NCBI GenBank assembly: GCA_963969495.1
Contig: OZ018323.1
Location: 81,602,919-81,666,918, forward strand
DNA length: 64,000 nucleotides
Direction of reading: 5' to 3'
Source of the DNA: Ceratothoa steindachneri
Taxonomy: Eukaryota; Arthropoda; Malacostraca; Isopoda; Cymothoidae
Of the stretch, positions 44,414 through 57,174 are shown piece by piece (within the stretch, counting starts at the first letter, position 1; each line of letters begins with the position of its first letter). Under the pieces are notes generated by a model, which ran no database searches, was not told where the DNA came from, and was given only the letters and a program-made list of their open reading frames with translations. The translations under genes and the position numbers were made by a program.

Positions 44414-46738
44414 AGTCTTGACTTGAACTGGTCAACAGATTTACTGTTGACAACTTCCACTGGAAGTGCGTTCCAACTACCGCAGATACTGTAGGTGAAA
44501 AGTTTTCCACATACATCGCGATCGTAACGCTTCAGTTCAAGTTTAAAGCCGTGATTTCTTGTTCTGCTCTCAACAAGTGTGAAAATATCCCTGTAGTCAA
44601 CATTGTCGAACCCTCGAAGTATTTTGAAAACTTCGATAAGCTGACCCCGCAGTCTACGGGTTTCCAGCGAGAACAGATCTATTTCCCTTAGTCTATCCTC
44701 ATAACTTTTATGTCGGATAGAGGGAATCAGCTTGGTTGTCCTGGCTTGTACGCGTTCCAATCTCGCGATTTCCTTTCGCAATGAAGGACTCCAAAATCGT
44801 ATGGCATACTCCGGTGCGGTCGGACAAGTGAGTTGTACAAACACAGTACTCTCTCCTTGTTCCGATATCCAAACTGGCGCTTTATGTAGCCTAGTATCCT
44901 TTGGGCATTTCTCTCCGCCTCACTGCACTGTTTCGAGAATTTGAGGTCACTAGTGATTGTTACACCCAAGTCCTTCTCAGTGTCGGTGGATTCAATAGCA
45001 GTGCCCTTAAGGATATACTGAGATTAGGGATTTCGGTGGCCGATATGCATCACTTTGCATTTGTTAACGTTAAAAGGCATTTGCCATGTGTCCGACCACT
45101 TCCCAATCTTCCGAAGATCTTCCTACAGGCGGGCAGTATTTCCATTCTTTGCAACGTTCATACCGAGCTTGGTATCGTCGGCAAATTTGGAAATCTTGGC
45201 AACCATGTCACCGTCTATGTCATTGACGTAGATGACGAATAGTAGTCGTCCCAAGACAGAACCTTGAGACACCCCGCTAGTAACGGGCACCCACTCAAAG
45301 GCCTGTCCATTCACCACCACCCGTTGCCGTCTGCCACTTAGCCAGTTCTCGATCCAGCCGGCTACTTTTCCGTCTATGCCCAGCGCTCGCGCTTTCCGGA
45401 GAAGGCGGTGGTGTGGTACCTTATCAAAGGCTTTCTGAAAGTCTAAGTAGACCACATCTACCGCCTTGTCCAGATCGTGCTCACTGAAGACGAAGTGGAA
45501 GAATTCCACAAGGTTCGTCAGGCATGACCGTTGCCTCCGGAAGCCGTGCTGGGAACTCCTCAGTATAGCAGGTTTGACTCTAAATACGACGTCATTTTGT
45601 CCACCATGATGCTTTCCATGAGTTTACCGACTATCGAAGTCAGACTGATAGGTCGGTAGTTCGACGGTTGGCTAGGGTCTCCTTTCTTGAAGATAGGAGT
45701 CACCTCCGCTTCCCGCCAGTCTCTAGGAACGCATTCGGTCCGGATTGGCATGTTGAAGATTGCGCTCAGGTGTCGTGACACTTGATCGCGCACTTCTTTC
45801 AACACATTAGGTAGAAACCCATCCGGGCCAGGTGACTTCTTCGTAATTAGGTCAGTAATTTTCTTTTCTATTTCTCCTTCGGTGAAGTCCATATCCTCCA
45901 GCTTTTTCCCCGAATAGGAACTCGTTGGCTGGGGGATGGGACCACACTTTTCAGTAAACACTGAAGAGAAGTAGTCGTTGAGGAAGTTATCATTTTCCGC
46001 ATCTGAGTGCTTTAATGTCCCATCCTCATTCCTCAAAGGGCCAATCGTTCGACGGATTGTTTGACGGCTGTTTACATATCCAAAGAACTCCTTGGGATTC
46101 TCTTTACAAAGTCTCGCCACTCGGAGTTCCTCAGACCACTTAGCCGCCCTTGTGCTGGACTTCAATCTCATGACTAGCCTCCGGTATTCGTCAAAGTCAA
46201 CCAAGATCTTTGATTGCCGGTACACATTTCTCTTCTCCCGAAGCAGTTGACCGATTTCTCGATTAAACCACTTTGGTTGAACAGAGGACCGACGGGGGCA
46301 TTTCAGAGGGATGAAACGCGATTGAAGACTCATGAATGTGGTTTTGAAACTGTTCCACGAGTCTTCAACAGCATCGCACACTTCGAGCCTCGCGTCAGTC
46401 AGTCCAACACCAAGACCTGCAAAGTCTGCTCTTCTCAAATCAAGTTTCCTCGATTTATTAGTTGCAGGCCCTGCCTTTGGGACTTTGACTACAAATATAA
46501 TTAGTCGGTGGCCACTGCCACCGAGCTCTTCGCTAACAGAGAGGTCCTCAACGATGTCATCCTCAGAGGTAAAAACCAAGTCGAAGATATTGTCTCCTCT
46601 CGTTGGTTCTCTTACCCATTCAGTCAGGAACTCGTTCTTCGCGAACCCCAGGAGTAGTGCGTTCTCGCCACAGGGTTCTCTCATTTCCCAGTCAACATAG
46701 GTATTAAAGTCACCCATTGGGATACACACTCTGTCTTT
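44414..46738 (-). mobile_element. CR1-like LINE (chain member 5)
   Basis: Same family as the copy at 37.6-39.7 kb. It runs from the endonuclease GDFN box (about 46720) to the C-terminal coding end (about 44420); the 3' UTR is lost in the gap. The 5' side stops at ~46738, beside the first base of I-like copy B (46743). No matching N-terminal endonuclease is visible beyond copy B at 52.8 kb, so the 5' end may simply be truncated. Confidence 0.85.
44430..46738 (-). pseudogene. ORF2 of CR1-like chain member 5
   Basis: The upper part, 46738-45560, is open in one frame: VCIPMGDFNTYVDWEM (endonuclease), FLTEWVREPTRGDNIFDLVF, GGSGHRLIIF (SDH box altered to SGH), then the linker QPKWFNREI, EFFGYVNSRQ, ITKKSPGPDGFLPNV and NYRPISLTSIVGKLMESI. 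After a frameshift near 45560: VDVVYLDFQKAFDKVPHHR (box A), TSGVSQGSVLGRLLF (box B with Pro to Ser) and KFADDTKLG (box C). Then broken pieces DLGVTITSDLKFSKQC, RILGYIKRQFGY, RVQARTTKLIPSIRHKSY and VVNSKSVDQFK. The SDH change and frameshifts indicate an inactive copy. Confidence 0.85.
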
Positions 46739-47239
46739 TACACCCCGTAAGGGGCGCGACGATTTGCCATCCTGGCCGCCGTGCTGACGGGACTCAGCAC
46801 CCCGTCCGGCCCCAGGCAAGCCTCTCTTCCTTCCTTTAAAACACTTTTTCCTCCCTTTTCACACAACCTCTCCCCCAACTTTCTCTGGTCAGCCTCTAAT
46901 TTCACAGGGTAGATGCTGACCTTCTTCTCAAGCCAACCGTCCCGGATCGGGGCTGAGGGGGGAGGGGACAATGTTCCCTAACCCCTGAGCTCCGGTTCCG
47001 GATGGGTTTTTTTTAACAACCTGCTTCATCCCCACTCATACCTTCTTCACATCCCTTTTCCTCTCCCCTTTAGATTCTATCCATTTTTACGCCATGTCTA
47101 AGGTAGAGCCGCCATGCCGATGGACAGCCAGGCCACCAGGCGGAAGGAGTGGTCCAAAATAGCGGCGCCTGGCTCTGCCAGGCCTGTAAGCACCTCTTGC
47201 AGTGCGGGCAACTGCAAGAGGTGATGAGCTATTGCGTCC

Positions 47240-48774
47240 CGTATAAAAAGAGGGTTACCATGCCCATGTATGAAACCCCCTTCCCCCCCAAAAAACAACC
47301 CCCAACTTCCCCTGAAACAGCGACGGAGCCGCCCTCGGCAGCTCCAGCAAAAAAAATGGAGGCCCCCCCCTGTGCTTGCGCAGGGGACCCTCCATATCTC
47401 TTCAACCGGAGAGGAGGCTTACTCCTCTCCTACGCCTTCGGGTGAAGGGGACTCCACCTCACCCCCTTCTCTGGAGGTGCTTTCGGGCACCTCCCTCTTA
47501 CCAGCGTCAGTCCCCTCTGTTCTTTCCAAGGGGACTGCCAAGAAAGCCAGTAGGCAGCCCTTAGCCAGGCGCTCCACATCGAAGCGGCTCGTTAGGGCAA
47601 ACCCCCTTAGGGGGGAAAGGGAAGCCAGGCCCCTTCGGTCGCTTCACTCAAAAGACCTGCTGGCAAGAATATTGAACCTTGCCAGGGTCAAGGCCCATGC
47701 CTTCCCACACAAGACTAGTGAGGATACTGCTAACGGGACCTGCGATGTCTTGGGGGGGGGGGGCAACTGGAGGCCCCCCTCTGAGAGAGACATGGTCCTT
47801 GGGGAAACCCAACCTCAGACGGTAGGGCCTTCCATGGGGGGGAATCCGGGCTCGGCGCCAAGCACCGAACCCGAATCCGCCCCTATGCAGGGTCTTCCTC
47901 AAACCGCTGTGGTTTCCGAAGCACTACAGGGAGGGGAAGGATCTCCTCCGACCGGTGCCTTCACGACTACCAGGACCTACTCCATTTTGGAGAATAACCT
48001 GGCTGAGGCCGATCCATCTGGCCTGTGAGCTCCTTCCGGCGGAGATGAGAAGCGGGTTCATTCCCCGCCCTCCTCTTCAAAAAGAAAAAAAAAGACTAAA
48101 AAGACAAAAAATACTCGGGGCTTCTCGCCACCCGTGGGGGCTACGGGGACGGATGGGTCTGCTGCCACTTTGGCAAGTGACCAAGCCAAGATCAGCACAT
48201 CCGGCCCCTCTGCCCCTCCCCGGTTGTGGTGGAGCCCCTGACTAAGACCAAAAGTGCACAGGGCGGAGCCTCGATGATATCGGGGCCCTTGATTCAGAGG
48301 TTACCTGGCGTTTTCGAGCCCGCCGCCTTCAAACGCTTCCTCGTTATTCGCTTCACTGATGGCGCCATGTTGTCCAAGGGCAGTATGATCCATCAGAGGA
48401 GAGGATTAGCTAGTGCAATTGGTAGAGAGCCGAAGGTGACCCGTTTCTCGGACGGGAGCCTTCTGGCGAATGCGGCGAATCCCCCCGAGGCGGCCAAGAT
48501 AAGTGCTCTTCGGACACTTCATGGCACCCCGGTGAGTGTGACGCCGCACTCTACCATGAACTTTGGGAAAGGAGTAGTTTATGCGAGGGAACTCGTTGAC
48601 TATTCCATTGAGGACATCACCCTAGAGCTGGCCGACCATGGGGCGGTCAAGGTCGAACGTGTGATGAGAAAACAGGGAGGGGCCTCGAGACCCACCCCTA
48701 CACTCTTCTGGCTTGGAGACGGTGATTCCTCGAAAAGAAGGCCCTTCGCATCCGAAGCCGCAACGCCTGCCTAA
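47240..48774 (+). pseudogene. ORF1 of I-like copy B, knuckles deleted
   Basis: The N-terminal low-complexity region (Pro/Ser-rich, SFGEGDSTSPPSLEVL-like runs) is open from 47270 to 48028. The frame breaks after SGL (48028) and resumes at 48226 with TKTKSAQGGASMISGPLIQ and YSIEDITLELADHGAVK. At about 48711 the sequence jumps to what in copy A lies at ~11090, removing the whole CCHC region. A G-run at 47754-47763 adds a likely slippage frameshift. The RNA-binding function would be lost. Confidence 0.75.
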
Positions 48775-48860
48775 GGTTCGAGGCGGAGGGAGGAAAAGAC
48801 TCGCATGGCGAGCCCAACCTTCCCCAATAAGTCCTCGAAGGCGACAGCGCCTTCAACGCT

Positions 48861-51800
48861 TTGTTCGGCCAACAGCGCCCGGGGTTCTGTCCCCGGGAAG
48901 CGTACGGCCATTCCCGTGAGGGTATTCTGTTCGAGGAGCGCCATCGGGTCTCCTCTGAGCTAGGCCTGGAGGGCATATTCCTTCAATGGAATTGCCGTAG
49001 ACTCCGGGAAAACTGGGAGGAGCTGCGGAGACTCGTCTCGTCCCGTTCCCCGTTAGCTATCTTTTTGCAGGAGACCATGCTAGGCGCGTGCCCCCTGCCT
49101 GCCCTCTCGGGGTATAAGGGTCTTGCGACCCCACCACCGCGGGATGGCCGGGCTGGGGGATGCGCGGTTTACACCCGGCGTGATGTCTCCGTTCTTCCTT
49201 TCTCTTTAGATATCTCCTTTCAGGCAGTGGCTGTGCAGCTGCACCTGGATAGGAGGTATACTATCATTTCTGCGTACATTCCACCGTCAGCTGACTTCGA
49301 CGCGGGGGACTTTCGCCGCGTTGTGGCACGGTTGCCGAGGCCCTATCTCTTGCTTGAAGATCTCAGCGGCAGGCATCCTCTCTGGGGGGATTACTCCATA
49401 AATCCCAGGGGCAAGTCCTTGCCGATCTAATCGAAGAGCTTGAGATAGGTGTCCTAAACGTGGATGAGTTTACGCATCACTGTCCGAGAACCGCTTCATT
49501 TTCTTGCCTTGACCTATCTTTGTGCTCTTCGGATGCACAGCCTGATTTTGATTGGGGGGTGGTCTATGACCGCCATGGTAGTGATCACTTTCCCATTCAA
49601 ATATCATTTTCAGGGCAACTGCCGCCTGAGAGACCACCTCGGTGGTGCTTGGCGCGGGCGCGGTGGCCTGCATTTCAGGAAATGACTGAATTCTCTATCT
49701 CAGTCCAGGAGTTTAGGTCGGTAGATATGGCCGTTGAGTTCTTCTCCGGCAACCTCATCGCCGTGGGCCTGACTACTATTCCTAGGACGTCTGGCCGTTT
49801 TGCACGCCGACCACTCCCATGGTGGTCGGCCGAGTGTGAGACGGCCCTCAAACAGAAGCATTATGCCTACATGCGCTATAAGCGCCGCCCGAACGATTTC
49901 CCTGTCGCTGAATTTCGTCGGGCTAGGGCTAGGTTCCGGTATATTTGGAAGCACGCCCGCCTCTCTTCTTGGCGGGCATACGTGTCTTCACTTAACGATA
50001 AGACCCCTTTAGCTGAGGTGTGGAAGCGAGTCAAAAGGATTCGGGGCAAGTTCTCGCAGGACCCCTCTCCCGTTCTCCAGGAGAATGGGACCGCAATCTC
50101 GGACCCCGCGTCCGTGGCGGAATCCTTAGCGACCGCTTTTTCCGCATTCTCTAGCCGTGATGCTGCTCCGCCAGCATTCAATGCACGTCTTGATGTCGCA
50201 GAAGGCCACCGGCTGGACTTTACCTCCAGAGGCGGAGAACCCTTCAACGACAAGCTCACTGTGAGTGAGTTGCGTTCCGCTCTCACTTCGTGCGCGGACA
50301 CCGCCCATGTTCCGGACGATGTTTCGTACGCCACGCTTCAACACCTGGGTGAGCGAGGCATGACCTTTCTGGTAGATTTGTTCAACAGGATCTGGGTGGA
50401 AGGTCTTCTCTCAGACTCCTGGCGAATCGCTACTGTGCTCACCTTTCGCAAGCCGGGGAGAGATCACTCTACTCGGACCGGTTTCCGCCCAATCTCTCTC
50501 ACCTCTTGCGTGTGCAAGTTGATGGAGAAATTGGTAAATGTTAGATTAGCCTATTTCCTGGACAGTGGAGGCCATCTTTCCTTTGCACAGTGCGGCTTCC
50601 GTAAGTTCCACTTCACGTCGGATGCTCTGCTCCGACTGGAAAATGTCGTCTGCGAGGCTTTCCTTCGTAGACAGTAATACGCCACGGTGTTTTTCGATCT
50701 GGAGAAGGCCTATGATACCGCATGGTGATGCGGTATCATGGAGACTCTCCACATGATGGGGGCGAGGGGACGCCTCCCAATGTTTATATCTGAATTTTTG
50801 CGAGATCGTCGATTCCGCGTACGGGTGGGGGAAGCCCTCTCCGGCCCAAAGGAGCAGGAAGAGGGTGTCCCGCAGGGAAGTGTCCTCAGTGTCACACTCT
50901 TTGCCCTGAGCATTAACGGCATCACCTCGGTGCTGCCGGAAATGTTCTCACTACGCTCTACGTGGACGACCTTTCGATCTCTTTTGGCGCGGCCCAGATG
51001 CCAACTCTGGAGCGTCGACTCCAACAGGCATTGAACCGTGTCTCTCGCTATGCGGAAGCACACAGGTTTCGGTTTTCTTTGGCCAAGACTAAGGTGGTGC
51101 ACTTCTGCCGCCATCCACGCCTTCACCCCGACCCAGATTTGTTTCTTAATGGGGTGCGCCTGGATGTGGTTGAGTCGCACCGTTTCCTTGGTCTTGTATT
51201 CGACCGACGCCTCACCTGGGAGGCTCATATTCGCAGCCTTAGGGTCTCTTGTACCCGTGCCATGGACATTCTCCGTTCCGTGACGTTCAACGCCTGGGGC
51301 GCTGATAGGGCTACTGCCCTACTTTTTTATCCATCCTTTGTTCGTTAGAAGCTCGACTACGGATGCGAGTTTTATGCATCCGCAGCCGAGCGTTTATTGC
51401 GGAAGGTGGATTCGATCCACCACACCGACCTTCGCCTTGCGACCGGTGCCTTCCGCACTTCCCCCATTGAGAGCCTGTTGGTCGATGCTGGGGAGTTTCC
51501 AATCGCTCTGCGCCGCGTGCAGTGCATCACTCGCCTGTACGTGCAAGCCCGGTGCCTCCCTCAGTCGCCAACAGCTCTCACTGCATCCGCAGCTGATCTC
51601 GATGGTGCCTATGCCGCCGAGAGACGCCAGTCATACCCTAAGCCCTTTGGGTTTAGGGCCAGGAAACTCGTTTGAGAGGTAGATATAGCTCTCGGGCCAG
51701 GGGCGCCCCTGGTTCTGCCCAGGACGCCACCCTGGAGGGTACCACATTTGGCTATTTGTCTCCACCCTTCTGCTTCCAAAGCTTGTACTGCGCCGGGAGT

Positions 51801-52520
51801 ATTGCGTTCGACCTTTTTGGAGCACACATCGTGTCACGCTGGAACCGTACCAGTGTATACGGATGGCGCCAAGTCCCAAGAGGGGGTCGGCTTCCACGCC
51901 GTATCCCCTCTGTTTGAAGTCAGCGGGGCTCTATCAGGCGCTGCGTCTGTCTTCACGGCCGAGCTGGTGGCAATACACCACTCGGTACGGAAGATTACGC
52001 GACGTGCCCGGTTCGGAGACCGGATTGTGATCTATAGCGACTCACAAAGCGCCCTGAGTGCTCTCGGGGCATTGGAATCTCCGTATCCCCTGGTTCGCGA
52101 AATCCGTGACGCCACGGTTTTGGTGAGCCGGGCAGATGTCGAGATTATCTTCTGCTGGGTTCCTGGACATGTAGGAATTGCGGGGAATGAGCGTGCCGAT
52201 GAGGGCGCCAAAGAGTCCGCGAGGACTCTGCGACCGGACCAGCGTTTCGCTCTTCCTCACACCGACTACATGGCAGGAATACGGGCAGCTCTTCGGACTG
52301 CTTGGCAAAAATGATGGGAGACGGTCGAAGGGAACTTAAATTTGCGTGCCATTGCGCCGCGACTGTTCCCATGGACCTATCCCCCAATGCCGCAACGGCT
52401 TCAGGTTGCTTTCTGTCGTCTCCGAATCGGGCACACTCGTGTGACGTATCGCTATTTGATGGAGCGCTCGCCTGCGCCCTATTGCAACGACTGCGTCATC
52501 GACTGGTGGACTTGTTGACT
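48861..52520 (+). pseudogene. ORF2 of I-like copy B
   Basis: Endonuclease 48861-49430: LQWNCRRLRENWEEL, FLQETMLGA, ISAYIPPSADFD, LLLEDLSGRHP (GDLN of copy A changed to EDLS, damaging the catalytic D-N box), then after a frameshift THHCPRTASF and GSDHFPIQISF. RT from about 50300 to 51640: PISLTSCVCKLMEKLV, VFFDLEKAYDTAW, EEGVPQGSVLSVTL, then a one-base loss near 50942 followed by TLYVDDLSISF, and the thumb RFLGLVFDRRLTWEAHI. RNase H 51748-52314: VPVYTDGAKSQEGVG, TAELVAIHHSV, IYSDSQSALSAL and HVGIAGNERADEG. The C-terminal Cys/His region is truncated by a deletion ending at 52500. Long stretches remain open (49460-50677 is 405 codons), so the copy is fairly young. Confidence 0.85.
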
Positions 52521-52715
52521 TTTTGGGGGAGGCCGGGCTTCTCCCCTTTATTTAAGGTTCTTTTCTGTGTTTTCGTTTGTTATTGTTTTGTTTGTAGGTT
52601 GCACTTTCTGCACCGGGGTGAGGGCCCCCCCCCCCCGCTGCCGGAGATTGCTTCTTGATTGTTACGTTTTTCCAATATTTATCATTGCTATTTTTTCATA
52701 ATTTTATTTTAAAGT

Positions 52716-52731
52716 AGCCTAGTTCTAGGCT
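52716..52731. repeat. Hairpin in the 3' UTR of I-like copy B
   Basis: AGCCTAG, loop TT, CTAGGCT; the counterpart of 15115-15130 in copy A. Confidence 0.6.
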
Positions 52732-52793
52732 GTCGTGGTTTTCGGCGACTTATGCCCAAGTGGGCAGTTGCCAGATGGGCTCTATAGAATTAA

Positions 52794-53785
52794 AAAAGAA
52801 AGAAAAAAAAAGGATTTTCATTCACTTGCATTAATTCACTTAGAATCTCTTGAAAAGGTTGATGTGTATTTATGTTTAAGCCCTTTGTAATGAATTCGTA
52901 TAAATGAAAAAGCGAAATTTTTCTATATTTTTTATTATGGTGTTCGCAATTTTTTTTAATAAGAGGTTTAATGTAAATGACTGTAATCAAATTCTAGAGT
53001 TCAATGATCAAAGTTCAAAATTAAAATGTTAAATTAAAAAACGAACTATGGAAGAAAATGTAGAATGCAAAATAAGAAGCGAGGGTAAAGACGGGATTGT
53101 TCACACATTACATTTTAGCCCCAAATCTGCCTCGAAATCCAATCTGTACCTCTAATAATCTTTTAAGAAAACCACAGCAAAGAGTCACGTGTGATTATAA
53201 GTTAAAACAAATGATCTTAAAAATCAGCTAGAAATCTCACATGAATTTGAATAATTTCGAAATCTTAACCAAAAATTAAAATGGGAAAGGTTATCAAATT
53301 TTTATTTTAAGCAATTACGTGAAACTTCGAGTAAAGAAATCGCTTTTAGTTCTTTTAACTGCAACATTTCTTTCTTTTCTGATTTAACACTGAATTCAAA
53401 TTTTGTTGGCATGGATTTGTGGGAAATAACATTTAAATTTTGTATTGAATAAATGTGCTGTTCTTGAATTATTGCGAAAAATGCGGTCAATTGTAAATCC
53501 ATTTGGCAAAAAATATTAACCCAAATTTAAACAGTACTTCAAAAGACAATTATATTTAGAATCTGTGGCTTTGTGATCTTTTTAATTTTACAAGAACTTT
53601 ACAGATATTTATTTTTGTACCTTTTATAAGCCAAATAAAAGTTTTTTGCGACTTTTTATTGAACATAAAACGAAAAGATTCTAAGCACCTTTTTCAAGCC
53701 TCCAGCTACACAAAAACTTACAAAAATATTGACCTATGACGTTTCTTTTATGATAGAAAAACAAACATAAGCACAACCAAGACAG
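52794..53785. other. AT-rich spacer, no gene recognised
   Basis: Only short, compositionally biased frames. I looked for the missing N-terminal endonuclease of the CR1-like copy on this far side of I-like copy B and did not find it. Confidence 0.4.
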
Positions 53786-53880
53786 AGAAAGGGAGAGAGA
53801 GAGATAAATACAGGGAGAAAACGGTTACAAAGAAGAATAAGCTCCTCCTAAGGGTCAAGTGATCCAGAACTTGGAGTTGA
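53786..53880 (-). mobile_element. Possible CR1-like 3' tail remnant
   Basis: GACAGAGAAAGGGAGAGAGA-type purine sequence followed by GGTTACAAAGAAGAATAAG and a weak stem AGCTCC...GGAGTT. The order (GA tail, GTTACAA-type repeat, stem) matches the other CR1-like 3' ends on the minus strand, but the stem is poor and no coding end adjoins directly. Confidence 0.4.
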
Positions 53881-54174
53881 ATTGCGATTTTACAACCTGG
53901 TTGAACTCGAAATTCACTTTGAGAGATTCAATTTGGGAAGGAATCAATTAATGTTCTCTCAACCTCTTGTCACTTCAGCCAGTCATTTGAAGCATACCAT
54001 TACAATTTTATGCATAATACAATGTTACAGGACCTATCAAAATTTATCCGAATCAAACAACCCAACAATGCACCCAGCCGCCAACATCTCTCAATAAACT
54101 ACATATACATAAATGCGTCTAGAATATCACCAGCCATTTTGCTTGTCAAAAAGCTTAATCATGCAACTACAATA

Positions 54175-54424
54175 TACAGTGTGTCCCATAAGTTACTATC
54201 CACTGGAAATAAATAATCCCACCAGGATTACAGTCAAGAAAATGCAACTCCTAGTAGTTCTACAAGAGATCCAGTTTGAAAACTATTGGAAGATCCGCTC
54301 CGAAAAGTCCGAAAAGTTACTAAACTGTGTCTCTTGTAAACCCTCTAAGAGTCTCATTTTCTTAACTTCGATCCTGGCGGGACTATTTATTTTCAGTGCA
54401 TTGTAACTTTTCTGACACCCTGTA
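54175..54424. mobile_element. Mariner-type MITE with ~90-bp inverted repeats
   Basis: A 250-bp element flanked by TA on both sides. The left end reads TACAGTGTGTCCCATAAGTT; the right end, inverted, reads TACAGGGTGTCAGAAAAGTT. Matching continues inward through CACTGGAAATAAATAATCCC against CACTGAAAATAAATAGTCCC and further to ~90 bp. No transposase, so it is non-autonomous. Confidence 0.85.
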
Positions 54425-54469
54425 TAATAATATCACTAATACAATTCATAGTCGATAGTAAAACTCAAA

Positions 54470-54760
54470 AGCCACAAAAAACATTCCTTCCCAATATACT
54501 CTCCTGACCTACCCTCGATAACATTTAAATTTTGATTTCTTATGACCTGCTCTGGTAATTAATTCCAAGAATCTACCACTCTATTGGTATAAGAATATTT
54601 ATAGCTTCATCGGCAACACTTGATGATGGAGCTAGTGTTTGCAAATGTCAGACCTGTTTCATTAAGTTTTACAAAGTAATTCCGATGTGTATCAATCAGG
54701 ATGATCTGATCCATAAATAGATGTATTTGAAGAGCGTCCACGTCAAAACTACCAAAGACT
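54470..54760 (-). pseudogene. LINE C-terminal fragment
   Basis: Minus strand: HRNYFVKLNET, then a decayed SYKYSYTNRVVDSWNQLPE-like block and VIRNQNLNVI. FF(S/T)xRVVxxWNxLPxxVV is the C-terminal signature of CR1/L2-group LINEs. It is isolated; the RT upstream is not recognisable. It could be the coding end belonging to the tail remnant at 53786-53880. Confidence 0.5.
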
Positions 54761-57170
54761 TATCCCAACAACTTAATCTGCCTTGGTCCGCTATTCAAGA
54801 GCATACCGAGAAAATTAGGAAGGTCTATACGGTGCAGGATTTGTATGTTTCATGAGTTGTCTCCAGAGAACAAAGCTCTGTGTTCAACAAATTAAAATAA
54901 TTTTATATTAAGCATGAATGAAAGCAACTCTCCTTTACTTCAGGTTGTTTGAACATTTCAGTATTGGGGAAAAAAGCCAAAACTAAGGAAGATGTTGAGA
55001 CACCAATTAAATATTTTGTCTTCTATAGAATCAGGATTGTTATAACCGTAGAGTCAGAATACTGTTTCCTGATGGGTAAATGTAAGTTGTTTTTGATTGA
55101 TTAATTTATTTTGTGGTGTTTGCTTAATGAATCTAATACCACACGAAAAATACATTACATCTCGGTCGGCCTAATAAGTCTCTTGTATATCGAAACTTGT
55201 CATAGGATTTGCTAAAATGTAAGCATATCCATCTCTCTCTCTCCCTATCTCATCCAATCTCTCCTTTTCTATATTTCCATCTATCTCTATGTATATCTCT
55301 ATCTCATTCTTCCTCTCTCTTTTTTTGGTCTGTTGTTATTTCTTTAATTTCAATTTAGGTGAGTATTTTGTAGTTCGTTGTAGAGCAGCAGAAAGATGGA
55401 ACGTAATGCGCCAAATATTGTCCCTTTCTCGTGATTAATTGAAAAGTTATTATAATAAAGATTTGCTTTGCATTGAACTATCAAAATATAGCCAAACTTT
55501 GGCCCATGCAAATTTACCTAAACAAAATAGGATCAACATATTCAATAGAATTTATTAGGACCTTTGCGATTGATTGTATCGCTAGTAAATTCTGGAGAAC
55601 TCATTTTTCCTTAGTGTGCATTGTTATTATTAAGGTTAATTAGTCTTATTTTCGTTCCACAAATGCTATCTATAAAATGATACTCATTTTATAGAGCATA
55701 GACACGCACTCATAATGAGGAAGCAGGGGCTTGGCGCCACCCTAATAACAGTAACATTCATGTTATTAATACTTTCACTTGACTGTCGCTCGAAACTGAT
55801 AAATCACCCTCATTCTTAGACTCTCGTTTACTTTAACTCATCACTCTGCAAAACAAAATTGCTAAAATATATAAATATCAAAATCCGACAAAAGATCAAT
55901 ACCCATATGGTACATGATATACTACCCTTATCTCCCCCTGCTCATTACTAGACAAGGGTAATTTGGATCAAGATGATTCCTTTTTAGCTCCTCTGTTGCA
56001 AATCAGAGGTGAATTCTACAATCAGAGAAGTTTGCGTCGCTATTTGGTCCAGACGAAACAATTTTTCGCGACTTAGAATATCGTTGGCCCGTACTCTATG
56101 TCGGGACTTGCGTCGAAGGAACAAACCCAAACTCATAATCAAATGTTTTTATATTTTGAGGATACTTAGGACGATAATTTTAATATTTCTTTGTAGGCCA
56201 CCAGGAGTCGGTGAAACCTAGTTTTGAAAACGCTTCTGTAAACCAGTGAGGCCATCTTAATTCGACACTTTAAGAACGATGAGGGAGAAGAAACAGTAAA
56301 ATTTCCACTGCAATGCCCATCGAAGGGCTACCCGTTGTATACTTTTCTACCTGCCACCTAGAAGTGTGGCGCGCTCTCTCAGCCCCAGAGCCCTCGACAT
56401 TCTTAAACTTGTTTGAATCTACCTGGTCTTTTCGCTACTTTCTTGACAAGCTTCTTACCACGTATTTTCGCGGACGTCGGATGATTGCCGACCGGCCTTC
56501 GTCGATTCATCCTTGGTTGGGGCAGAGAAGGAGCGGGGAGGGAGGGGGGCTAAATCAACCCTCTCTCTTGGCTCGATAGCGGCGATATGAGGTTTACCAT
56601 GCGTACCTTCTTCCCACCTCCTTTGTACTTCTACAACCTCTGCAAGCTATTGTAACTTTGCAAAGTATTACACTATAAATTACCGTAATCATCATAATCA
56701 CTTCACTAACTCAATAATTTAAGAAGGGGATTTTTTTGAGTATTTGAATAATAATTTCATCTTAGTTTGGTTATGACTTATGTTTTTTATCAAAGTTATT
56801 TCTAATAATTCTTTTATAATATCAAAAAACAAAATGGTGAAGTTCAGAAATAAATATAAGTATCGAAATTTTGTGAATTTTTTAAGCCAAAAGAATTACA
56901 AATGGTGAAGTTCAGAAAATTGATTATTATATATCTTCTTCTATAACTATAGTTTAGCAACGTGATATTTTGAAAGGGGGAAAATTTAGTTTAGAGTTCC
57001 TTTTTAAAATTATTATAATTGGCGAAGTTCAGAAAATTTCAAAAAATTTAACCATGGCTGCTTTTTTTTAGATTTTAAATTTTAATCTTAGTAGCGAAGC
57101 GCAAGCCCCCTCCCCCCATTGCTCCAGTGTCTTCTTTCAAAATACTTCTTAAATACTGCAGCTTTCTTTC
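54761..57170. other. 2.4 kb of anonymous AT-rich DNA
   Basis: No gene recognised. It holds a CT-rich stretch (55228-55325, possibly a tail of an opposite-strand element), an 11-bp perfect hairpin at 55670-55694, and three scattered copies of GGTGAAGTTCAGAAA-like sequence (about 56835, 56902, 57018). A frame at 56313-56579 has no recognisable domain. Confidence 0.35.
55670..55694. repeat. Perfect 11-bp hairpin
   Basis: CTATAAAATGA, loop TAC, TCATTTTATAG. No associated gene. Confidence 0.6.
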
Positions 57171-57174
57171 CATT

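Larger units (their letters stand above)
46743..52793 (+). mobile_element. I-like LINE with RNase H, copy B (near full length)
   Basis: Begins at the same CCCCGTAAGGGG as copy A and ends with the same hairpin and an A-rich tract. Sequence is very close to copy A throughout, with its own indels. Relative to A it lacks ~680 bp of ORF1 including the CCHC knuckles, and ~130 bp near the C-terminus of ORF2. It retains ~50 bp there that A has lost. The two copies therefore derive from a common active source rather than one being a segmental duplicate of the other. Confidence 0.88.

Noticed and set aside
52794..53785. Continuation of the CR1-like copy beyond I-like copy B
   Set aside because: No endonuclease motifs found on the minus strand here; the model that copy B split a longer CR1-like element is therefore not supported.
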